Source: Odobenus rosmarus divergens
Taxonomy: Eukaryota; Chordata; Mammalia; Carnivora; Odobenidae
Reading direction: 5' to 3'
Assembly: GCF_000321225.1 (NCBI RefSeq)
Contig: NW_004451010.1
Location: forward strand, 1,777,129 to 1,841,128
Length of the DNA: 64,000 nucleotides
The notes beneath the pieces were generated by a model. That model made no database searches and was not told the origin of the DNA. It was given only the letters and a program-made list of their open reading frames with translations. A program made the position numbers and the translations under genes. This document shows positions 35,526 through 46,850 of the stretch, one piece after another. Within the stretch, counting starts at the first letter, position 1. Every line of letters starts with the position of its first letter.

Positions 35526-35744
35526 TTATTTTTATTTTTTTAAAAGATATTTATTTGAGAGAGAGAGAGACAGTAAGAGAGAGGGGGGAGAACACTAGAT
35601 GGGGGAGGGGCAGAGGGAGAGGGAGAAGCAGAACCCCCGCTGAGTGGGGAGCCCAACGTGGGGCTTGATCCCAGAACCCTAGGATCGCTAACTGAGCCAA
35701 AGGCAGATGCTTAACCACTGAGCCACCCCAGTGCTCGCCCCCTC
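35526..35744 (-). mobile_element. CAN-SINE, antisense (right of a tandem pair)
   Basis: Directly abuts the previous SINE: 'ttatttttatttttttaaaa', GA-rich body, ending 'aaccactgagccaccccag'. More diverged, so probably the older copy, into whose tail the other inserted. Confidence 0.93.
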
Positions 35745-36040
35745 ATCAGATTTTTAAATCAAGAGGAAGAACAGAAGCACTTTCCATTCACATAGGATGG
35801 CCCACTGTATACATTTATGGTCTCGCCCTAGGACTACATTAATTTCTTACTTTTTCTATCTGGGACCTGGACCATCTGGACACTCCACAGAACATCACAT
35901 TGGTTCATCGTACCCATGATATCATGTTAATGGAACTGGAAAAGCAAGAAGTGGTGCTTGTGCTTTAGAGAATGGTGGAGAAACCTATCAGGAGCCCACC
36001 ATGTTAGTGAAGTTTTTAGGAATCCAGTGGTCTGGGACAG

Positions 36041-36215
36041 GGGTTGGAAAAATCTATCCTACCATCTGTTTTTGTAAATAAATTTTATTGGAACACAGCC
36101 ATTTGCTTATGTATTGTTTATGTATTAAGTAGTTGCAATAGAGACTATTTGGCCTACAAAGCCTAAAATATTTAATCTCTGGCCTAAATAGGGAGTTTCG
36201 TGACCTCTGGTCTAG
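36041..36215 (-). mobile_element. hAT-Charlie-type relic, second copy
   Basis: Same family as 2440-2600: 'gtttttgtaaataaatttta', 'ttggaacacagccatttgc', 'ggcctacaaagcctaaaat'. It interrupts the ERVL internal sequence. Confidence 0.6.
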
Positions 36216-36614
36216 GTTGTTCCAGGTATCTCTTCCAAAGGGCACATTACTGCATCTCAAACTTTCTACCACTAAGAAGAATGCACAGTGCCTGGTAGTC
36301 TTTCCAAGTTTTGGAGGCATCATATTTCACTGGGATATTCCAATGGGAATACTGGTCCAACCCATTTACTGGGTGACAAACCCTCTAGCTTTGTGTGGGG
36401 CCCAAAGCAGGTTCAGGCTGGGTGCAAACATTCCTGATGCTTCAGCCATATGAATTAGCAGACACTATGCTATTAGAAATGTACCTGACTGAGGAAGTTA
36501 TTGTATTGGGGTTTATAGAAAGCCCCAATAGGAAAATTACAACATTGACTCCTACGGTTCTGGAGCATGCCATCTATAGCCGAGAATTATTCACTATTTG
36601 AAAAATAACTCCTG

Positions 36615-36815
36615 AGGCACCTGGGTGGCTCAGTCGTTAAGCGTCTGCCTTAGGCTCAGGTCATGATCCCAGGGTCCTGGGATCGAGCCCCGCATCGGGC
36701 TCACTGCTCAGCGGGGAGCCTGCTTCTCCCTCTCTCACTCCCCCTGTTTGTGTTCCCTCTCTCGCTGTGTCTCTCTCTGTCAAAATAAATAAATAAAATC
36801 TTAAAAAAAGAAAAA
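36615..36815 (+). mobile_element. CAN-SINE with perfect 15-bp target duplication
   Basis: Head 'ggcacctgggtggctcag', 'cgttaagcgtctgccttagg', CT-rich body, AAATAAATAAAATC tail. Flanked by identical 'gaaaaataactcctg' at 36600-36614 and 36816-36830. It lies inside the ERVL relic. Confidence 0.95.
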
Positions 36816-37329
36816 GAAAAATAACTCCTGGTATGTTATTGAGTCTTGGTAAAGACAAATATCTGATTATGGGACATGGAGGGACTTTGTGTCCAGAGCT
36901 GTTCATCATGAGCTGGTTTCTACCAAACCCACCAAGTATTAGGGTTTGGTAAGCCCAGCAGCAATCCACTGTAAGATGGAAATGACAGATCTGGAATCAG
37001 GCACAAATAGGGCTGGAAGACACAGGAAAGGGATGTGGGACCCGACCTTCATGTCATCTACCAGTGTTTCTCCAGCACCTCTCACACTTACGGTCATAGG
37101 AGGAGAGGACTCTTATGACAGCATTGAAGGGAAATCCTCTCAATGAATAAAGGTTTAGGAAATGCACCAAAGGGTCATCTAAGAAAGAAAAGTGTGGAAA
37201 GAAAGTGGCCCTAGGTAAGAATATATATAAATTCATGGGCAAATGGCTTGGTTGGTCAGGCTCCTGGAAAGAAAAAGATTGGCAGATTGGGAAGAAGGAA
37301 GAGATCTGTGAATGGAACTATATGTATTA

Positions 37330-37868
37330 ATTATGCTTTTCATTCTCTGTATCTTATGTTTTGACATCTTGGTGGGCCTCACAGACCCAGTGAGAGTTTG
37401 CCCCTCCCGGGGGTAGCTAATTCCTAAAGATAGGAAAGTTACTTAGGAGCATTCTCTCATGTCTGATCCAACCACCTCCTTTACCTAACTCACATACCAA
37501 ACCAATATTTCTTCTGTCCTAAGTCAACCCAGGGCCAGAAACCAGACAGTTAGAGAAGAGACAGCTCCTACGCCCCAAAGCCTGACAGAATTATTCAAAT
37601 CAGCCAATCCTAAGCTCTTCCCTGGTTTGCCTTTCCCATGGAAACCTCAATAAAGGTTCTGTTCTAGGCTTTCCCCTCACACCTGCTTTTGCTTTCTGAC
37701 CAAAACCAGATGCTTCCCTTGTGGCCCTGCATGGTATGGCATGTCCCCTTTTCTCAGGAAATGTAAGTAATAAATTCTTTCTTCAATGTCATTGACTTCT
37801 CCCTTTTATCACTCAGTCTTCTTTATAAAGTAAGACCTGGGCACAAGTCACTGTGGGAGTGGACATTT
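37330..37868 (+). mobile_element. Solo LTR of a different ERV, nested in the ERVL relic
   Basis: About 540 bp unlike the flanks, which read continuously as ERVL pol on both sides. It has LTR-like architecture: 'cctcaataaaggttctg' and 'aagtaataaattctttc' poly(A) signals followed by T-rich sequence and 'cactcagtcttc'. Exact ends and target duplication were not resolved; the family is not named. Confidence 0.5.
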
Positions 37869-40084
37869 AAATGTGAGGATCTTTGTATTGCATAATGTCT
37901 ATCAAAGATTACCAGTCATGGAAGAGGCACCGACCAATTAAGTAGACAGAATGACTTGGCCAGTTCATGTCAGTCAGCCTTTGTCACTGGCAATCTCAAT
38001 GTTGGCATAATGAGCTCATGAATAAAGAAGCCATGACAGCAGAGAATGAGGCCATCGATGGGCCCCAATGGGATTCTACTTTCCATTACTGATCATAACT
38101 GTTGCTCACAAACATCCAACTTTCCAGCAGTAGAGACCAAAATCAAGTGAGAACTTGATATGGCACTGATCCTTGAGAACACTAAGCAGCTACTTGGCAG
38201 TGAGTTGCGTACATTGGACCCCTTTCACTCTGAAAGGGGCAGTGCCTTATCTTAACTAGAATTGATACGTATTTTGAGTATGGTTTTGCTTTTCCTGCCT
38301 ACTGGGATTCACTTGGCAGCACTGTCCAAGGGCTTACACAATCCTGCACAAGATTATTCAGATCAAGGGACCATGAGACCTACTTTACAATAAAGGAGAT
38401 AATGACAGTCTGTAAATGACCATATGATGCACTGGTCCTATCACATACTGTACCATCTGGAAGCTGCTGACCTGATAAGGTTGATGGAATGGCCTTTTGA
38501 AGGTACAGCTGGGGTGCCAGCTTGGAGATGATACTATGTGATGATGGAGTACCATCCCCCAGGATGTGATATATCTCCTAAATACTTTACTCTTACATGG
38601 TGCTAAGTCCCCAGAAGGTAGAACACATGGATCTGTTAACCAAAGGGTAAAAGTAAGAGTGGCCCCCTCACCATCATTCCCAGTGACCCAGTTGGGAAAT
38701 TTGTGCTTTCTCATCCCCTCAACTCGGCTCTGATTGTGTAGAGGCCCTATTCCTAGAGGGAGGATACTTCCATCAGGGGACACAGTGAGAGCTGTGTCTT
38801 AAAGCTATAGCTTTATAGCTTTATACAATGCATAAACTTGGCAATTCTCAAGAAAAACAGCTGTTCCCAGCCCACTGCACAGCCAAGAGACAATCAATCA
38901 GACTGAAATCTTAGAACATTTATGAAGGGGAAAAGAAATTGTAGGATCGGACAGTGTTGTGAGTTTTCACTGAATGGTGGAGAGAGCAGTGACACATATA
39001 ACTCAAATTATTTGATTCTTAGAAAATCATAGAGATTGCTGAAATAAACTTCTAGTCGGACGTGTTTACACAGGCAATTCAACCAACAGAAGTTAAAAGA
39101 CTTGTATAGGGTCTTACAGGTAAGTCAGTAGCAGATCTGGGATCAGAACCCAGGTCTGCTGACCCCTAGTCCAGTGTTCTCTTCCTCCTCCAATGTGGAT
39201 TCATAGCTTCAGTGTTTTCCTTTTTAACTCTGTGTGGGTTAGGCTAATGTTAACTCACTCTGCATTCTGCATGCACACCGTACAGAAGGCTGATGAATAA
39301 CCTACAGACATTAGGGTAGCTGGGAGAAGTCACCTTAGCATTAAAAATTCATTATGAAATCTGCCCAAATAGATAATTAAACAGACTAATGTCAACCTAA
39401 TTGGCTTAAATTAATGAATGCAGATCTACTTAGATTTTTAAATTAAAAAAATTTTTTTTGATGTTTGTTATTGACCCACACATGTCTTCATTAAAATCAC
39501 AAAGGTATCAGAGGTCTCCCTTTCATTAGTCTCACAAAACTTTTTTGAATGTCATTGAATGTTCATTTTGAATTAGGGATGAGATGTATTTAGAATTCAC
39601 CAAATACCTCGAACTAACTTCTCTAGGCCTTTGGGGGCCAATAAAAACTTATATGCATTTTGCTCAGCACATTTCCCTCAGCATAACAATTTTTCATGGA
39701 GCTTAAATAATGCAAATTTTTTTCTTTTATGGTCCTTATGAAGATAAAGTATCTAGAACCACCCAAAATCCAAGGACCTAAGAAAGTAATTGTTTTATCT
39801 TTTAGCAATATTAGAATGCATCAAATGAACAGTATTTGGGCTGAGCATATGTTTGTTTGTTAATTCTGTGACTGGTCTGGGCTTGAAAAATGGAGTGAGA
39901 CCATCGTCATAAAATCATACTTTAATGCATTTTTCCTGTTATACTGATGACTGAACTATGTACTCTCATTCAATTCTCCATCAATCTTGAGACTGGTATT
40001 ATGGAAGGCTTCCTATCTTCCCCACAGTATCCACCCTCCTGTCTTTGTTTAGCTGAATACACAGCTGTCTGAAACAAACACTAC

Positions 40085-40445
40085 AGCTCCCAGTCTCCCC
40101 TGCAGCTAGGTATGGCCAAATGACTAAGTTCTTGGTTCAAGAAATACAAGTAGAAGTGCTGTATGCAACTTCTGACAACAGGTACCCTTCTTTCCTTCTT
40201 GGCTGGAATACAGTTGTGATAAATGACACTTAGGCTGCCATCTTGGACCACACAGGAAGCTGTGTGTTGAAGATGGTGGAGGAACATACTAGGAAAACAC
40301 TGGGACCCAACGATTGTGGAGTGTCTATCCTGACCCTGATCTGCTTACCTTCAGACCTCATCTGTACAGTAGGGAAATCCTACTTGTTTAAGTCATTGTT
40401 ATTTAGGTTTCCAACTGAAACTAATCTTAACTGATACACTTGAGC
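40085..40445 (+). mobile_element. MaLR-like ancient LTR repeat (tentative)
   Basis: Shares its order of blocks with 43785-44075 and 52075-52440: 'aggtatggccaaatgactaa', 'gccatcttggaccacacagg', and an end 'ttgtttaagtcattgttatt'. The block order is visible three times in this window. The family name (MLT1-like) is from memory. Confidence 0.5.
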
Positions 40446-40941
40446 TGTTCTATCTTAATTGAGATGTGCTATAAGTGTCAAATATGCAGTGGCTTTTGAA
40501 GACGTATCTTAAAAAGATTGTAAAGTATATCAATAATTCTGATATTGATTATGTATGGAAATGGTAATATTTTGAATTTATTAGATTAAATAGATTATTT
40601 TTCTTTTTACTTTTCTGTTTCTTTTTACTTTTAAAAATGGGACTACTAGAAAATTTTAAATGACACATGTGGCTCCCATTATATATTTATTGGACAGTGC
40701 CAGGCAAATGTTGTTCTGCTCTGTCTCTGTCTCAGCACTAGAGAATAGGTGAGGTCCCTGAGGCCAAGAGGAGCCATCCAACTACCTGAGTTCCCATGTC
40801 TGATAAATGATGGGGCTGGACTCAAGCTCAGATCTATGCGGAGCAGCCTCAGTGCTCCCACCCACTGTAGCACAGTGTATCTCACCTGGTGTCATTGGGT
40901 TCTGGTGCAGGAGAGAGAAAACACTGTCCCAAATACTATTT

Positions 40942-41015
40942 CTTATTTATTTATTTGTATGTATGTATGTATGTATTTATTTGTATTTTAATTCCATTAT
41001 AGTTAACATATAGTG
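40942..41015 (-). mobile_element. L1 3' tail, antisense
   Basis: TTTATTTATTTGTATGTATG-type tail, then 'ttaattccattatagttaac', the antisense of a common carnivore L1 3' end. Confidence 0.65.
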
Positions 41016-43199
41016 CCAAACACTAATTCTTAAAGGCAGGAACAGCTGGTTGCTTGAAGAGTTTTACTGAGTTTGCCTCAAAATATGTTTATAATCTGAT
41101 GAGCTTTATAATTTTATTTTCAAATTGTGTATTTCCCAGCACGTAAAAATAGAGTGTAGGCCACTGAAAAGGGGAATGAAAAATACAATTTACTGAAAGA
41201 TTCTGTTATCTTTAATTTAGAAAGAAGACATTTAACTTGCAAACGTTGCCATAGATGTCTCTGCCCCACGAATGACAGAACTGGAGAAACTTGTGGAAGA
41301 TATTTCCTTGGTTGTTTTACCTGACTCTTCTGGAAGCTTAAGGCCTTGAAGCTCTGTGATCTCAGATGCTTAGATGAGAGCACATTCTATCTTGTCCCCT
41401 TATTTTGTTGTTTGTAGGTCTTGCCTCCCCAGGCCATGGCCTGCCCTACAGGTAACAGGTATGTTCAGTATTATTGACACCTATACGCACCGACCTCTTA
41501 TCCACCTCTGTTATGGTAAAGGTGGTAGCTCTGCCCAGGCACCTATTCTGTGGAAGTGGGGCACATTTTCTATTTGGAGATTGCCTGGCATCCCCAGCAT
41601 TCCTGATGTCTCCCTAAAGATAATGGTAGACAGGAACACTCTGCCTACCTGAGGTGAAGAGATATCAGCCTAGCCCCCTACTTGTGGGCAGCCAAAGACT
41701 CCTCTTGTTTTTACTCACAGGGCCCTCCATTATTCTGTCCCAGTGCTAGGCTGGACACAACTCTTTCCTTGAGGTTCGCAAAGATATAACACAGCCACAG
41801 TCACCAAATAACCTGAGATGTGATCGTTTTAATCTTTTTCTCTCTATGTGGAACTGCCACGACTGGCCAGAAATGGTACCCAGGCTACTTAATTGCCTAT
41901 GGAGCTACAGCATGAAACTAACGAGCTGCTCATTAGTGCACCCATTGCTTTCTCTTTCCTTCCTGTGGCTTCTGTTCCTGCTTTAGAAGCAGAATTATCA
42001 AGTTTTCTTCTAAGAAGCATATCTGTCCTACAGCAGTCAGCTCTTTGAACATTTAACTTCATCTTCCAAATCATTACAGAAAACACTTAATGGCTCTGCG
42101 CCCAGACCTGACCCCTGCAGATCCCATTTGCAATGACCGTCAAAGGCAGATGGATCACCACCAGTAAGTACTCTTTGCATTTGGCTTCCAAATATAGGAG
42201 TGGTTGGGCAACTGAGGGTCATTAGACTTTTCCAAATTAAATTCCTTCTATGATCTATTTCTCTAATGCAACGGAAGGACAGTATGTGTCCCTGACACAG
42301 TGGATGCTAAGTTTAGAGGGACAGAATCCATGCTCACATAGGGTATTTGTTGAGGGAAGAACAAGGAGACTGCCACCAACTGGTCTCTGAATATGAAGAT
42401 CTTTCATATTCATCATGTCCATTAAGTATCAAAAATGATGCTCAAATCTGCTGTACATTCCAATGCACTATGCCACCTTTTCTTTTCAACTAAATCTACT
42501 GATAAGCTCTAGTTCCTGAATTAACTCACTCTAAGGAGGCTCTCTGTGTGGTCCTTGGCCTCCATCAGCGGTCTAAATTTCATATACCTTGTAATGAAAA
42601 TGTAAAAGGGTGCCGTTGCTGGCTGCAAGGTATTAGGGAATTAAAAAGACTGTAATAAATTGAAGCTTTCAGCCTCACCTAGAAGAATGCAAATGTAGTC
42701 CTAAGAACACACACGTACTGCACTGGCCGAAGGAAAACATGTCAGCTTAGATTCCACTGAAAAGAGACAAGTTTGTGACTTCGCCTGCAAATCAATTCAT
42801 TATAGGTCCTTCGTAGAGTCTGAATCCAAGGCTCAAATGTGGGGTGGGGAGGAGAGGTGGAGTGGCGATTATTGTTTAAAATCCCTCTCGATTCTGATAT
42901 CCTGTCTGCCCCTCTGGTTGAGAATAATCAAATTCAACATTAAACAATTCTCACATAAAATATTTTGGCACCAAGGCATGCTCATTCCCACTTGTGCTTA
43001 TCAAGTGCTGGCCCATGTGTGTATTTGCTACTAGCGGCAGACGCAGATCACATTAATAGAAATCTGGTGTGATCGGAAAGGAATCAGACATTTCCGGTTT
43101 TGGGGCTGTTTGGAGACAAAGGCTGCCTACCTGCTGAATTTCAAGTACTTCCAGCCCTCCGGATGGTCTTGTTTTGATAATATTTCCTTTTCCCTGAAT

Positions 43200-43220
43200 T
43201 GGGGGTGGGGTGGGGTGGGG
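43200..43220 (+). repeat. G-run cluster (G-quadruplex motif)
   Basis: Four or more G4-5 runs separated by single T within 21 bases (GGGGGTGGGGTGGGGTGGGG). Sequence only; no structure is shown. Confidence 0.8.
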
Positions 43221-43361
43221 AGAAAGCACCCTCAGTTATTGCCAAGGCATTATTCTGGGATTAAGAAAGGCAGAGTATCTTTAATTTCCTAATTTTGCCT
43301 GAAAGCTGTCAACAGAGGGCTAAGAAATGATTTTTTTCAGTTTGCTTTTCAATTAAGATAT

Positions 43362-43460
43362 TTTCCTTTCCTTTCCTTTCCTTTCCTTTCCTTTCCTTTC
43401 CTTTTTCCTTTCCTTTCCTTTCCTTTCCTTTCCTTTCTTTCCTTTCCTTTCTTTTCTTTT
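43362..43460. repeat. (CCTTT)n microsatellite
   Basis: About 100 bp of CCTTT units with a few interruptions, degenerating to CTTTT at the right. It yields a false Lys/Glu/Arg-rich frame on the - strand. Confidence 0.97.
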
Positions 43461-43784
43461 CCCCCCTGACAAGCATTTATGGAGCAGCCTGGGTCTAAAG
43501 CTTAGTTGTGTCAGGTTGGGATTAGTGAGCAAGGCTTCCGGTAGTTGGGAAAGGTGGCTGGGATAAAAGCATCTAGAGACTGAAGGGAGTATAAGCCCAA
43601 GTTCAAATCTAGAGAAAAATACAACTAAAGACATACTTTCAGTGACATTTGCTCCAAGTGTTCAATGGCCAGCTGATGATGGTGACAGGACATTGTCCTC
43701 TAATATCCCTTCTCCCCTATTTGTAAAATAATGGGACTTTTGTTTAGTTGGGCCCATGGGCTGTAAGGAAAAGAATATTTCAAG

Positions 43785-44075
43785 CCTCTCTTGTAGCTTC
43801 AGTATGGCAATGTGACAGAATTCTGGACAGCAAGATATAAGAGGAAGTAGTATGTACAATTTCTTGGAAGTGTCCTTAGAGAGGCAATATGTTCTTTTCC
43901 CTTTTTTCTTCCTGTTGGTTGGAAGTCAAGTGGTGATGGGGAGAGCTGAAGCAGCCATCTTGGGCCATGAAAGGATTCTGGGAATAAACAGCATGCATGA
44001 TGGAGCAAAAAGGTGGGAGGAATCCCTAACATCATGGAGAGCCATGCCATCCCTGGTCCCCCTGGATGTTTTACA
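43785..44075 (+). mobile_element. MaLR-like ancient LTR repeat (tentative), second copy
   Basis: 'cctctcttgtagcttcag', 'tttcttggaagtgtcctta', 'gaagcagccatcttgggcc', in the same block order as 40085-40445. The 3' end is lost. Confidence 0.5.
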
Positions 44076-45006
44076 TGAAGACACCCTTCTACCTTGTTTA
44101 TATTACCTGGCAGGGTGGGGGTGAAGGCAGAGAGGCAGTTTTAGATTATAGCCAAATCTTTTCCAGACTCATACATAAAGTATCAGGTGGATGTGCCGAA
44201 GTGAGGCTGGGATATTCTCATGCTATCCCTTTGAGGCCGAGAGGGGTCACTTGTCATTACTATTTCACTTGTGGGAAAGTCTTTCAGAGGGGTAAGTTCA
44301 GTTCTTCATCCCATTTTCCTTCTATTGTATCCCGTGTCCCTTCTTTCCTGCCCGCATCTCCAGCAGGTACACCTCACACTTTTTATCACTACCGCTCCCC
44401 ACAGTACTTAACTATATTCTGCCTTTTAGTTTTGCATGTTCTGTAGACTGCGAGAACATGGGGATGGAAAATGTCTCTTTTGTAACCCCTTCTCCCACTT
44501 AGCATGCAAAACAAAGCATTACTTAAATTTCAGACACTCCATACACTCCATAATTGAATTAATTTGGAATGCATTTCTCAACCCCACTCATTACACCACT
44601 TCCTGTGTTTTTTCCACTCTCATCTTCAGACTTTCTGTTCTTTAGAGAAATTATCTTCACAGGAGATTGAATTATAACACCCTCTAAAATAGCAGCTCTT
44701 AACTTGAGGAAGGGGAAGATAGAAGAACTTCGGGGAGTCCATCAACTCTGCAAAGTTTTATATGTGGGAATATGAGCTTTTGCCTGGAGGGAAAGAACAT
44801 AGCTTTCATCAGAATTTCCAGAAAATTATGACCCCCACTAGCCTACAGAAAAAAAAGAAGAAGAAGAAAAATTCTTTGGCTAAAATGACACCTAAAATTG
44901 GTTTTTGGATGGGGGCAAGAGAAGGAACAAGGCCTACTTGGACAATGCAGTTTATAAAGAAGATAAACCCACAAATAGATCAAAATGTTTTATGTATTGA
45001 AAGTTT

Positions 45007-45046
45007 GTTGTTGTTGTTGTTGTTGTTTTTGGTTTTTTTTTTTTAG
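45007..45046. repeat. (GTT)n and T-run
   Basis: About eight GTT units followed by a T-rich run, about 100 bp past the SAMD13 3' end. Confidence 0.95.
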
Positions 45047-45139
45047 GCTTAACTTTCTTTCCCTGGTGTTGAGGAATGACCTTAATCCTTAATCCCAACT
45101 GAAGAGGCAACCAAACAGAAAAGATTAAACACACACTGG

Positions 45140-46143
45140 CAATAAACTGAAGCAATGCTTTATTGCGACCACAAAGCACCAATTCAACAAGGCATTGACA
45201 CACAGAGATTTGAACAAATGTCTCTTTGAACAGAGATGTAGCAAGCTCGCTTTTTTTCAAGTTCTTAAAAACAAGTACTCGAACCAAGAATCAAACAAAG
45301 CATCAGAGCAATTAAAAAAATATTACACCATCATGAAGGAATATATATAAAAATATTCTGTACTAGTAACAAGGCTTTTTGATCTGTAACTCTTGGCAAA
45401 TTCCTTCAGAAACAAATCAGTATAAATACAAACCATAAAGTGAAAAAATGCTTTCTTCTTTGGAAACAAAGAGCCGATCTGAAAGTAAATCTATGCAGAA
45501 AATAGCATTACCCCCTGTGAAAGAAGCTGAATATGGATGGAGATCCCCAAGACACAACAGAGTTTCTCTTTTCAGAGGTTCTGCTCCTGTAGGGGCCATG
45601 ATGCACATTCCTCTCAAACATTCCAGTATATCCCAGTGAAACCTTAATAAGGTCAAGTGGAGGACCCTCTATAAAAGAGGGTGTCGGCAATTCCATCCCA
45701 ATAACACAAACTCTAAGGAGCAGAGGGATTCAAGGGAGACAGCAAACTCTCTCTCTTTTCTCCCCTTCCCCAAGTTTTCTTGTCTTTAATCTCCCTACAT
45801 CTGTAACCAGAGGATCATGCCATTCAACACTTTTTCAAGGATTTTGGGAAAGCCATCTGAAGAAAACCCCTTTGGTGGGGAGGGGTGTCCAACCATGTCA
45901 AAGATAACTCCGTTTGACAAGCTCCACCAGGAAAACCATGCTGTCCACAAGTCATCCCTGCTCCTCCTGGCTGAGTTCAGGTCAGCCGATGGATTGCCTA
46001 GTCTATCCCATAGGATAACGTTTCATTTGACTGAAATTCTTTACATATACACATGTATGTATTCTGTTTACAAAGTTTCATCACATGAAACTAAATTATG
46101 TCATTATGTATTTTTTGAGGTCTAAGACCCCAATTTGACTGTA
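45140..46143 (-). other. SAMD13: SAMD13 3' UTR (predicted)
   Basis: Runs from the stop codon to the inferred cleavage site. No repeat is recognisable across this 1 kb, in contrast to both flanks, which fits a transcribed UTR. Confidence 0.75.
45159..45164 (-). terminator. SAMD13: SAMD13 poly(A) signal
   Basis: AATAAA on the - strand, followed after about 20 nt by a GU-rich stretch (CCAGTGTGTGTTT, 45127-45139). This is the expected order of signal, cleavage site and downstream element, about 980 bp after the stop. Confidence 0.75.
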
Positions 46144-46287
46144 CTATGAAGAGTTGTTCTTTAGATGCTTTGTCTGCAGAGGTTTTACATGATACTCGTA
46201 GATTTTCAGAGCAGGCCCCAGTTTTAACTGAAGTCCCGTCAACACGTCATTTCTTGTCATCAATAGCAGGGATTTTCCATCAATTTC
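46144..46287 (-). CDS. SAMD13: SAMD13 last coding exon (C-terminal half of SAM domain)
   Basis: On the - strand the acceptor 'ctctgcttccattatag' precedes GAAATTGATGG, phase 0. It encodes 47 residues starting [15 protein letters not shown] and ending HLKNNSS, then TAG at 46144-46146. [11 protein letters not shown] and [13 protein letters not shown] are the typical second half (helices 3-5) of a SAM domain, a protein-protein interaction module. It matches my recollection of human SAMD13 almost residue for residue. Joined to 62141-62252 (also phase 0) it completes the SAM domain. The same acceptor is in frame with the DnaJ exon at 50502-51143. The exact function of SAMD13 is unknown to me. Confidence 0.95.
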
Positions 46288-46589
46288 CTATAATGGAAGC
46301 AGAGGGTAAAACCAACATTAAGTCCAAAAGTGCAAGGATAATGAAGAACAAAAGAAGTTCAAAGGAAAAAGACATATTGATTGTCCTCAAGCTAAAAACA
46401 TTACTTTTTTTTACTTGGGTCAAATGGAAAAAATGGACTCCTCTATTTTTATGTTCCATCTTCCACTTTTAGTTTTGGATTAAATACAATCCATAGCTGA
46501 TCTCGTTTTCAAGATCACATCCCTAAAGTTGCATCTTAAAAAACTGACAGCAGGCTTGGCACATATACCTGTAAGGATCAGAGATATTG

Positions 46590-46850
46590 TTTCTGAAAGA
46601 AATAATGAAACTTTCCATTTATAAAATGTATTGAAGTTTGTGCAAAATTTCTGTGTACTTAATTCCTAAAACAACTCTATATATTAGGACAGGCAGGGAT
46701 CATCAGCTTAATTTTACAGGCAAACCAAGGACCAAGGCGAGAATTTAACATGCCTAAGATCAAGAAGTTAGGCAAGGAAAACAGAGGATTTGAACTCATC
46801 TGCCTAAAGCCAAAGCTGTTGTTCTTTCCATAACACCTTTGTTTCTCTTG
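46590..46850 (-). mobile_element. MIR relic, antisense
   Basis: 'aacaactctatatattagg', 'ttttacaggcaaaccaagg', 'ggatttgaactcatctgcc', 'aaagctgttgttctttcc'. Confidence 0.65.

Larger units (their letters stand above)
34496..38800 (+). mobile_element. Ancient ERVL-type internal region, broken
   Basis: This is the + strand remnant of an old class III (ERVL-like) endogenous retrovirus. The best recognised part is pol/integrase at about 36.84-37.32 and 37.87-38.80 kb, matching remembered mammalian ERVL wording such as 'ggacaaaacc' upstream and 'gcctttgtcactggc' downstream. The region around 38350-38370 corresponds to part of the integrase core. Frames are short (at most about 90 codons) and broken by stops, frameshifts and later insertions: two SINEs (35.31-35.74), a hAT relic (36.04-36.21), a SINE (36.62-36.83) and a solo LTR (about 37.33-37.87). 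No 3' LTR was identified after 38.8 kb. It is not functional. Confidence 0.65.
30042..45139. other. UOX-SAMD13 intergenic region (convergent 3' ends)
   Basis: Gene-free by inspection. It holds a SINE at 30.1 kb, a 65-bp tandem duplication at 31.4 kb, a MaLR LTR at 33.0 kb, the ERVL-type element with nested insertions at 34.0-38.8 kb, MaLR-like copies at 40.1 and 43.8 kb, an L1 tail at 40.9 kb, and microsatellites at 43.4 and 45.0 kb. The stretches 31.5-32.8, 38.8-40.0 and 41.1-43.2 kb show nothing that I recognise apart from a MIR piece near 39.1 kb. Confidence 0.75.

Noticed and set aside
43353..43634. 93-codon Lys/Glu-rich frame
   Set aside because: Translation of the CCTTT microsatellite.
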